This document shows positions 54,335 to 64,000 of a stretch of 64,000 bases of DNA, piece by piece. The DNA is from Chromatiaceae bacterium (GTDB taxonomy: Bacteria > Pseudomonadota > Gammaproteobacteria > Chromatiales > Chromatiaceae), in contig JACKMK010000002.1 of NCBI GenBank assembly GCA_024235395.1, positions 1-64,000 of the forward strand, given 5' to 3'. The translations under genes were made by a program, and so were the position numbers. Below the pieces are notes generated by a model that was given only the letters and a program-made list of their open reading frames with translations, did not search any database and was not told the DNA's origin. Numbering within the stretch: the stretch's first letter is position 1; each line of letters begins with the position of its first letter.

Positions 54335-54868
54335 CTAGCCGCGCAGGCGCATCGGCTTTCCGTCGGCACCTTTGGCCCTTTTCGCGGGTGGCGTCAACGG
54401 CTGGCCGGCGACCTGATCGCATCCGTCGTTGTTCGATTCGTGTGTCGACGGGTTCCATTGCCACGGCGGTACCGGGTTCTCATAGGCCCACAACCCTATG
54501 CGGTCCGCTTTGGCCACCGATTGCGCGAAGGCGTAGCGGTCAGACGGGGAACGGGTCGTAGTCCAGGCCCATCCCAATTGAACCAGCGACTGGTTGACCT
54601 CCCGCCCATCCACGTACAGGCGGATCTGGCGTGCACCTTCTTTGCTCCGACCGGTCGTCTCGTACGTGAGGGTGCCGTCGAGCAGCGCCGCCAGCACCTC
54701 GCGTGCCTGAATGCCACCGGGCTGACACAACTCCGGCGAATCGATGTCGACGAGTTGCACCAGCTCGCCGTCGAGGCGCACTTTGTCGCCGGCAACGACG
54801 TCAACGTTGGCGGCCTGTGCTAATGCGGTCAAGGCGAAAGTCGAGGCCAAAATTGCAGATCTGAACAT
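54335..54868 (-). CDS. Secreted SNase-like (thermonuclease fold) protein, active site degenerate
   Basis: A 177-residue protein with a signal peptide ([12 protein letters not shown]) and an SNase-like domain. It has [16 protein letters not shown], matching the strand with the catalytic Asp/Glu, and [25 protein letters not shown], matching the second half. The position of the essential Arg35 of staphylococcal nuclease (eight residues before the Glu) is Gln here, so nuclease activity is doubtful. The C-terminal tail is Pro/Lys-rich and contains [15 protein letters not shown]. It is expressed alone, upstream of mutS on the same strand. Confidence 0.72.
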   Translation of the reverse strand: MFRSAILASTFALTALAQAANVDVVAGDKVRLDGELVQLVDIDSPELCQPGGIQAREVLAALLDGTLTYETTGRSKEGARQIRLYVDGREVNQSLVQLGWAWTTTRSPSDRYAFAQSVAKADRIGLWAYENPVPPWQWNPSTHESNNDGCDQVAGQPLTPPAKRAKGADGKPMRLRG

Positions 54869-55487
54869 TCGGTAGGACCGTTTGGTCGGTGGGTTCGGGG
54901 TTTGCGCTCGCTGCCGTGCGTCGGTGCTTCCGCGGCCGCGCCGGACGCCTGGTCCTGCTGATCGGCCCTTGCAGCAGCGGGCTATATATTAGTAAAATCT
55001 AATACGCGCCCCAATTACCCAGGTTAAGCGTTGCGAACACATCGTTTATCGGCCTCGCCAACCGAGGCTTGACGGTATGTTGTGTCGGACCGTCGAAAGT
55101 CGCGGTGGTTTCCGCGATTTTCCCGCTTACGGCCCCCAACGCGCGAATTGTGAGCTGGCGCAAAGAATTCACTCGGCATCCGCGGCCGCCAGCTGTCGCC
55201 ACGACTCACTGGCGGATGGGTGCCGTGTGTCCCGACACGTTGCGGGGAGCGGCGGCAATGGGTGGCTCGCGAGTCGGGTCGTCAGCCGCTGTCGCGCAAG
55301 TATTCCGACTGCCCGGCGGCCATCCCCGCCGGTCCGCGGGAGTCGCTCCGGGCCGCGTCGGCGTCACCGAAACCGGTACCCCGTTCGGGTTGTGACCGGC
55401 GTCATGCAAAGTGCGCGCGACACTGGACTAACGTTGAGACGTGGCATCAAATTTAGTATCGACTAATGCGTTGGGGCGAGGACTGCC
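54869..55487. other. 619-base non-coding gap with two TTAG/CTAA inverted repeats
   Basis: No supported gene on either strand between the divergent SNase-like and GH17-GT2 genes. Two similar inverted repeats lie near its ends: ATTAG-N6-CTAAT (54988-55003) in an AT-rich patch, and TTAGT-ATCG-ACTAA (55453-55466), 22 bases before the glucan synthase start. A small hairpin TCGCGG-N6-CCGCGA followed by TTTT lies near 55102-55125. The repeats may be operators of a shared regulator. Confidence 0.4.
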
Positions 55488-58091
55488 ATGAACCGCGCGA
55501 GCCTTCTGATCACCCTGTTGATGGGTATCCTTAGCGTACTGCTGTGGGCGGTCGTCAACAGGCCGGACATCGAACCGCCCTGGCCGGCGAAGATCGCCGG
55601 TTTCTCCTTCTCGCCCATGCGCGGCGAGCAGAGTCCCGTGCGCCGCGAGTATCCGGAAATTGACAAGATCGACGAGGACCTCGCGTTGCTTGCCGGCGAC
55701 GTATATGCGGTGCGCACCTACACCGTGGAGGGGACCATGTCCGAGGTCCCGCAGCTCGCCGCGGCACATGGCCTGAACGTCGCCCTTGGCGCATGGATAA
55801 GCAAGGACGCGGCGCGCAACGACGCCGAGATCGAGCGTCTGATCGACGTCTATCGCGAGAACCATCGGCAGGTGGTGCGCGTGATCGTCGGCAACGAGGC
55901 GATCCTGCGCGAGGAACAGACGGCCGAACAGATGATCAGCCACATCAAGCGCGTGCGGCGCTCGGTGTGGGCGCCGGTCAGCACCGCCGAACCGTGGCAC
56001 ATCTGGCTGGAGCATCCCGAGCTCGTCGAGCAGGTCGACTTCATCGCGGTCCACATGCTGCCGTACTGGGAAGGTATCGCGGTCGACCAGGCGGTCGACC
56101 ACGTGCTGTACCGCTACAACGAACTCAAGACCGCCTATCCCGATAAACCGGTCGTGATCTCCGAGGTCGGTTGGCCGAGCAACGGCCGCACGCGTCTCGA
56201 CGCAGTCGCCAGCCACGCCAACCAGGCGAAGTTCCTGCGCCGCTTTATCGCCGCCGCCGAACGCGAAGGCATCACCTACTACGTGATGGAGGCGTTCGAT
56301 CAACCGTGGAAGCGCCAGATCGAGGGCGACGCCGGCAGCCACTGGGGCGTCTACGATGCCGACCGTGAGCCCAAGTTCGAATTCACCTCCGGGGTTGTCC
56401 CGGTACCCAACTGGACCAGCCTTGCGGCGATCAGCATCGGTGCCTCGGTGTTGATTCTGGCCTTGATGTTTCGCGACAGCGCGGGCCTGTCGTCGGGCGG
56501 GCGCGGCTTCCTGGCGATGGTCGCCTATGCGATCACCACCTTCGTGGTCTGGCTGTTGTACGACTTCACCCAGCAGTACATGACACCGGCGATGCTCGCG
56601 GTCGGTATCGCGCTGTTCATCGCTGCCCTCGGCGTGATCGTGGTGTTGCTCGCGGAGGCGCACGAGTGGGCCGAGGCGCTTTGGCGAAGGGAATGGCGGC
56701 GAGCCGCGTTGCCGGAACCAGCCCCCGACCATGCGCTCCCCAAGGTCTCCGTGCATGTCCCGGCGTACAACGAACCGCCGGACATGATGATCCAGACTCT
56801 GGACGCGCTGGCCGCGCTCGACTACCCCGACTACGAGGTCCTGGTGATCGACAACAACACCAAGGATCCTGCCGTTTGGCAGCCGGTGCAGGCGCATTGC
56901 GAGAAGCTCGGTGCGCGGTTCCGTTTCTTTCACGTCGATCCACTCACGGGATTCAAGGCCGGTGCCTTGAACTTTGCATTGCGCAACACGGATCCGGCGG
57001 CCGAGGTGGTCGCGGTGATCGACAGTGACTACGTGGTCGAGCGCAACTGGTTGCGTGATCTGGTGCCGGCCTTCGGTGACGCCAATATGGCGATCGTGCA
57101 GGCACCGCAGGATTACCGCGACGGTGACGAGAACCTGTTCAAGGCGATGTGCCAGGCGGAGTACCGCGGTTTCTTCCGCATCGGCATGCAGACCCGAAAT
57201 GAACGCAATGCGATCATCCAGCATGGCACCATGACGATGGTGCGCCGGCGGGTGCTCGAAGAGGTCGGCGGCTGGGCGGAATGGTGCATTACCGAAGACG
57301 CGGAGCTGGGCCTGCGCATCTTCGAACGGGGCTACAGCGCGACCTACATCGCGCACAGCTACGGCAAGGGGCTGATGCCCGACACCTTCCTCGATTTCAA
57401 GAAGCAGCGCTTTCGCTGGGCCTACGGTGCGGTGCTGATCATGCGCCAGCATCTGGCGCAGCTGATGGGCCTGGAAAAGACCAAACTGACCACCGGTCAG
57501 CGCTATCACTTCCTCGCCGGCTGGCTGCCGTGGCTTGCCGATGGTTTCAATCTGGTGTTCAACCTGGCAGCGCTCGCCTGGTCGGCCGCGATGGTGCTGG
57601 CACCCGAATACGTGGCGCCGCCGCATGTCGTGTTCGCGGTCCTGCCTTTGTCGCTGTTCGCCTTCAAGATCGCGAAGATGTTCTTCCTGTACAAGCTGCG
57701 GGTGCGTGCGAGCCTGCGACAGAGTCTGGCAGCCGGCCTCGCCGGGCTGGCGCTTTCACACGTGATCGCACGGGCGATGCTGACAGGCTTCGTGACCCGC
57801 GGTGTCGGTTTCTTCCGTACGCCGAAACGGGCCAAAGCCAACGGTCTGATGCGCGCGCTGCTGGATGCGCGTGAAGAACTGCTGTTCCTCGCCGGGACAC
57901 TGCTGGCGGCGTATGCGGTGACGCTGCGAATCGACGGTGCACTGCTCGACGTGCGCATCTGGTCGCTGATGCTGGTCGTGCAATCGGTGCCCTATGCGGC
58001 GGCCGTGCTGTTGTCGATGATCAGTGCCGCGCCGCGCCTGCCGGGTGGCCTGGTCGGTGCGATGCGGCGTCTGACGCATCACCATGCCTGA
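55488..58091 (+). CDS. ndvB: GH17-GT2 fusion, NdvB-type beta-1,3-glucan synthase
   Basis: An 867-residue inner-membrane protein. After an N-terminal signal anchor, residues about 35-300 form a periplasmic GH17 domain with likely catalytic Glu137 (VGNEAIL) and Glu226 (SEVGWPSNG). Three helices (about 305-400) lead to a cytoplasmic GT2 domain with D455, D512-x-D514, ED at 603-604 and Q640-R-F-R-W644. Further membrane helices follow. The architecture and length match the Pseudomonas NdvB proteins that make cyclic or linear beta-(1,3)-glucans. The product could be an osmoregulated periplasmic glucan or a biofilm glucan (inference). Confidence 0.85.
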   Translation: MNRASLLITLLMGILSVLLWAVVNRPDIEPPWPAKIAGFSFSPMRGEQSPVRREYPEIDKIDEDLALLAGDVYAVRTYTVEGTMSEVPQLAAAHGLNVALGAWISKDAARNDAEIERLIDVYRENHRQVVRVIVGNEAILREEQTAEQMISHIKRVRRSVWAPVSTAEPWHIWLEHPELVEQVDFIAVHMLPYWEGIAVDQAVDHVLYRYNELKTAYPDKPVVISEVGWPSNGRTRLDAVASHANQAKFLRRFIAAAEREGITYYVMEAFDQPWKRQIEGDAGSHWGVYDADREPKFEFTSGVVPVPNWTSLAAISIGASVLILALMFRDSAGLSSGGRGFLAMVAYAITTFVVWLLYDFTQQYMTPAMLAVGIALFIAALGVIVVLLAEAHEWAEALWRREWRRAALPEPAPDHALPKVSVHVPAYNEPPDMMIQTLDALAALDYPDYEVLVIDNNTKDPAVWQPVQAHCEKLGARFRFFHVDPLTGFKAGALNFALRNTDPAAEVVAVIDSDYVVERNWLRDLVPAFGDANMAIVQAPQDYRDGDENLFKAMCQAEYRGFFRIGMQTRNERNAIIQHGTMTMVRRRVLEEVGGWAEWCITEDAELGLRIFERGYSATYIAHSYGKGLMPDTFLDFKKQRFRWAYGAVLIMRQHLAQLMGLEKTKLTTGQRYHFLAGWLPWLADGFNLVFNLAALAWSAAMVLAPEYVAPPHVVFAVLPLSLFAFKIAKMFFLYKLRVRASLRQSLAAGLAGLALSHVIARAMLTGFVTRGVGFFRTPKRAKANGLMRALLDAREELLFLAGTLLAAYAVTLRIDGALLDVRIWSLMLVVQSVPYAAAVLLSMISAAPRLPGGLVGAMRRLTHHHA

Positions 58092-58103
58092 GGCCGGTCG
58101 TCG

Positions 58104-58385
58104 CTAGCCGAAGTCGTAGTGCTTTTCGACGTCTTCGAGAATCTCCCAGGTGCAGCGCATGCCCTGGGGGAAGGTGATCAGGTCACCGCGTTGGAAACTC
58201 TGCGGCTCACCCCCCTGCGGGGTGACCGTGAAGCGCCCGCGTAGTACGTAGCAGGTCTCCTGCTGCTGATAGGTCCACGGGAAGCTGGACACCTCCTTGC
58301 GCCAGATCGGCCAGTCATAGACGCCGAGCACCTCCAGTTTCATCGGCGAAGGGTTGCGTTCGAGCAGTATCTGCGCTTCGCTCAT
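58104..58385 (-). CDS. Cupin-domain protein (DUF861 type)
   Basis: A 93-residue single-domain cupin. WPIWRKEVSSFPWTYQQQETCYVLRG holds the first cupin motif (Glu retained; the His pair is replaced by Q/Q), and FQRGDLITFPQGMRCTWEIL the second. ATG 58385 is the natural family start; a longer frame runs to 58469. Similar small cupins occur singly in many proteobacteria with no settled function. It is convergent with the glucan synthase gene and divergent from pncC. Confidence 0.8.
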   Translation of the reverse strand: MSEAQILLERNPSPMKLEVLGVYDWPIWRKEVSSFPWTYQQQETCYVLRGRFTVTPQGGEPQSFQRGDLITFPQGMRCTWEILEDVEKHYDFG

Positions 58386-58468
58386 CGTCGGCTCCTGGGT
58401 GATGATGTCGGGCCTGGAGCCCAAACCGGGGCTGCAGTTTAGCGAATTGGCGATGCCGAGGGGGTGCA

Positions 58469-58945
58469 TTGGAACGCGCGGAGATGGTGTTCGACCTGGC
58501 GAGCGGTCTGCATCGCCGCGGATGGTGGCTGACCACGGCCGAATCCTGTACCGGCGGTGGCATCGCCGCCGCCCTCACCGACGTGGCCGGTTCGAGCACC
58601 TGGTTCGAACGTGGCTTCGTCACCTACAGCAATCTCGCCAAGCAGGAGATGCTCGGCGTTTCGGCGGTCACCCTCGAGCGCTTTGGTGCGGTCAGCCGCG
58701 AGACGGCGATCGAGATGGCGACCGGTGCACTGGCACACAGTCAGGCGCAGTTGAGCGTGGCGGTCACCGGCATCGCCGGACCGGGCGGGGGTACGCCGGA
58801 GAAACCGGTCGGTACCGTGTGGCTGGCCTGGGCCACCGCCGACCAGGTGTCGGCGGTCCGCCGGCACTATCCGGGCGATCGTGCGCAGGTGCGCGCGGCA
58901 ACCATCGACAATGCGCTGCGCGGTCTCGTGGAACTCGTCCGGTGA
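58469..58945 (+). CDS. pncC: Nicotinamide-nucleotide amidase (CinA C-terminal domain)
   Basis: A 158-residue CinA-C/PncC protein that deamidates NMN to nicotinic acid mononucleotide in NAD salvage. Motifs: LTTAESCTGGGIAAALTDVAGSS, VTGIAGPGGGTPEKPVGTVW. TTG 58469 fits the family start; ATG 58484 would clip the first helix. Stop overlaps thpR by four bases (GTGA). The pncC-recA-recX-alaS order is standard in gammaproteobacteria, with thpR inserted here. Confidence 0.9.
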   Translation: MERAEMVFDLASGLHRRGWWLTTAESCTGGGIAAALTDVAGSSTWFERGFVTYSNLAKQEMLGVSAVTLERFGAVSRETAIEMATGALAHSQAQLSVAVTGIAGPGGGTPEKPVGTVWLAWATADQVSAVRRHYPGDRAQVRAATIDNALRGLVELVR

Positions 58946-59460
58946 GCGCCCGGCCGCGGGTATTCTTCGCGCTGTGGCCCGGCGACGAGGTCCGTCACCA
59001 GCTGTTTCACTGGCAGACGCAGAATCTGCCCAGCGGGGTACGCCGTCTGCACCGCGATGACCTGCACCTCACGCTGCATTTCCTCGGCGAGGTCGAACCG
59101 CCCCGGATCGAGGTGCTGAAGCGGCTTGCCGACAGCCTCCGGCTGGTGGCGTTCGAACTGGTGCTCGATCGGATCGGTTACTGGCCACGGCCGCAGGTGC
59201 TCTGGGCGGGACCCTCGGCAATCCCGGTCGCGTTGGTCGATCTGCACGCGCGACTCGGCGAACGCCTGCGCGAGGCGGACTTTGCGACCGAATCGCGCGA
59301 GTATCACCCGCATGTCACGCTGGCGCGAAAGGTCCGGCAGCGGCTGCAGGTTGGGCCGCTGGTACCGCTGAGCTGGCCGGTGACCGAACTCGCGCTGCTC
59401 GAGTCGCGTCCCGGCAGCGCACCGAACTACCGCCCGCTGGCGCGTTGGACGGTCCGCTGA
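58942..59460 (+). CDS. thpR: RNA 2',3'-cyclic phosphodiesterase ThpR
   Basis: A 172-residue 2H phosphoesterase. Both HxT motifs are present: HLTLHFLGEV near residue 42 and HVTLARK near residue 127, the catalytic His pair. RVFFALWPGDEVR is the usual N-terminus. The family hydrolyses 2',3'-cyclic phosphates at RNA ends and ligates 2'-5' in vitro. GTG 58942 overlaps the pncC stop (GTGA), so it is coupled to it; the open frame upstream of this is the pncC gene in another phase. Confidence 0.88.
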   Translation: MSARPRVFFALWPGDEVRHQLFHWQTQNLPSGVRRLHRDDLHLTLHFLGEVEPPRIEVLKRLADSLRLVAFELVLDRIGYWPRPQVLWAGPSAIPVALVDLHARLGERLREADFATESREYHPHVTLARKVRQRLQVGPLVPLSWPVTELALLESRPGSAPNYRPLARWTVR

Positions 59461-59553
59461 CCGGTCTGCGCGACGATTGACACTAGAAAACAAAAAGAGA
59501 ACCAACTACACTCCGCCTCATCGCAGTCACAAAGCGCTTCGGGGGGAGCTGGA

Positions 59554-60590
<1,037 letters not shown>

Positions 60591-60594
<4 letters not shown>

Positions 60595-61073
60595 CGCAGT
60601 CCGCGGAACGGCGGCCGGCCGCCGACGTCCTGTCGGCGGCGGTCGGTTTCTTGAGCGCGCGTGAGCACAGCCGCGCAGAGCTGCGCCGCAAGCTGCTCGC
60701 CCGCCGGCATCCCGACGACCTGGTCGAGTCGGTGCTCGACGACCTCGAGCAGCGTCGGTTGCAAAGCGATGCGCGCTTCGCCGAGGCCTATGTCGAACAA
60801 CGGCTGCGCAAGGGTTATGGTCCGCTGCGTATCGACGGCGAACTGCGCGCGCGCGGCGTTGCCGTGGCGCTGATCGAGCAATTCCTCCGGGAAGACGACG
60901 ATGCCTGTACCGAGCGTCTGTGCGCCATCGCCGCGCGCCGCTTCGGGGATCAGCCGACCGACGATCCGCGCGAACTGGCCAGGCGCGCACGCTTTTTCGA
61001 ACAGCGCGGCTTCCCGAGCCGCTTGGTACGACGCTACCTGGCAGGCGCCGGCGAAGCGGGCATCTGTGTCTGA
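60591..61073 (+). CDS. recX: RecA regulator RecX
   Basis: A 160-residue RecX, which limits RecA filament growth. Three-helix repeats are visible: [41 protein letters not shown] and [27 protein letters not shown] 60591 overlaps the recA stop (TTGA), so expression is tied to recA, as usual. Length matches the family. Confidence 0.93.
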
Positions 61074-61122
61074 CGCGCAGCCGGTGGCTGCGCCAGGATG
61101 GGCGTCAACCCCTAATTGACTG

Positions 61123-61137
61123 AAATACCACGTATTT
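61123..61137. promoter_or_regulatory. Inverted repeat upstream of alaS
   Basis: AAATAC-CAC-GTATTT is a perfect 6-bp inverted repeat in the 138-base recX-alaS gap, 75 bases before the alaS start and just after a TTGACT (61116). It may be an operator overlapping the alaS promoter; no matching -10 is clear. Confidence 0.35.
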
Positions 61138-61211
61138 GGCGCCATTCCGCAGATGACATTTGCGACGAAGCTGCATAACATCCCGGTTTTGCAGCTGACC
61201 AAACGCCATAC

Positions 61212-63839
<2,628 letters not shown>

Positions 63840-63876
63840 GTACACCGAGAAATGGTGTTAAATCGCGCGTTCCCAT

Positions 63877-63905
63877 GGCCCGGCGAACACCGGGCCTTCG
63901 TTGTT
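63877..63905 (+). terminator. Candidate terminator after alaS
   Basis: GGCCCGG and CCGGGCC form a 7-bp GC stem with loop CGAACA, followed by the T-rich TTCGTTGTT. The U-tract is interrupted, so it may be partial and allow read-through to lysC. Confidence 0.55.
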
Positions 63906-63928
63906 GGGTAGAGACACACAAGACCAGC

Positions 63929-64000
63929 ATGGCGTTGATCGTTCAGAAATTCGGCGGTACCTCGGTCGGCACGGTCGAGCGGATCTGCAATGTCGCCGCG
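63929..64000 (+). CDS. lysC: Aspartate kinase, N-terminal fragment (cut by window end)
   Basis: Only the first 24 codons are in the window. They read MALIVQKFGGTSVGTVERI and onward, the conserved start of aspartokinase, including the ATP/Asp-binding KFGGTSV. Aspartokinase makes aspartyl phosphate for lysine, methionine and threonine synthesis. The alaS-lysC order is conserved in gammaproteobacteria, where csrA usually follows. Confidence 0.9.
   Translation, partial: MALIVQKFGGTSVGTVERICNVAA

Noticed and set aside
55428..57626. Open frame of about 730 codons on the minus strand across the glucan synthase
   Set aside because: Antisense shadow of the GH17-GT2 gene; no recognisable motifs. The same holds for long minus-strand frames over 25364-27475, 37680-39578 and 19612-21249.
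59461..59553. LexA-controlled recA promoter
   Set aside because: No CTG-N10-CAG or other known LexA palindrome is visible, and the TTGACA at 59477 lacks a properly spaced -10.

Overview
The window is GC-rich and densely coded. It looks like a free-living gammaproteobacterial sulfur oxidiser of the Chromatiales/Ectothiorhodospiraceae type. The support is a complete cytoplasmic sulfite dehydrogenase (soeABC), a TauE/SafE-type anion exporter, a Pseudomonas/Xanthomonas-like type IV minor pilin cluster beside thiO, a standard gammaproteobacterial core block (mutS-fdxA, pncC, thpR, recA-recX, alaS, lysC), and a sucrose-synthesis operon of the kind known from halotolerant methylotrophs. The taxonomic placement is inference from gene content. 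I found no tRNA, rRNA, CRISPR array, transposase or prophage gene.

Layout. 39-9207: thiO, then divergently fimT-pilV-pilW-pilX-pilY1-pilE, the priming minor pilins and adhesin of a type IV pilus. 9227-12417: ispH facing away, a FemAB/GNAT-like acetyltransferase and hslO (Hsp33). 12447-18300 (minus): a sucrose operon read sps-spp-fruK-ams, for osmolyte synthesis and glucan/sucrose turnover. 18599-24680: a five-gene envelope operon of two CsgG-like proteins (one with three CsgG-type domains), a COG3014-type protein, a YcfL-type lipoprotein and an LpoB-type lipoprotein, closed by a strong terminator. 24973-29172: an AOR operon (iron-sulfur subunit, tungsten enzyme, FAD/NAD subunit, MoaD-like protein, unknown small protein). 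29257-31416 (minus): an orphan DUF2126 amidoligase-like protein.

31417-32543 is a poorly coding 1.1-kb stretch. It holds a candidate structured RNA with a rho-independent terminator, a 44-residue Lys-rich protein on the other strand, and an inverted repeat. 32544-41531 is a sulfur/anion region: a small membrane protein, a TauE exporter fused to two UspA domains, a CaCA-type exchanger, a small secreted protein, and soeABC behind a recognisable sigma-70 promoter. 41588-41917 is a palindromic repeat element with inverted ends.

42070-51214 is housekeeping: DUF389 membrane protein, trhP, a FadL-type porin, DUF3549, ycgN, yqcC, xerD, yajQ, dsbC and a PP2C phosphatase. An AT-rich spacer at 47377-47645 carries DnaA-box-like sites. 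51239-64000 holds fdxA-mutS, a degenerate SNase-like secreted protein, an NdvB-type GH17-GT2 glucan synthase, a cupin, pncC-thpR, recA-recX, alaS and the start of lysC.

The least explained pieces are the triple-CsgG envelope operon, the structured RNA/small-protein spacer, the exporter-UspA fusion, the palindromic element and the DnaA-box-like spacer.
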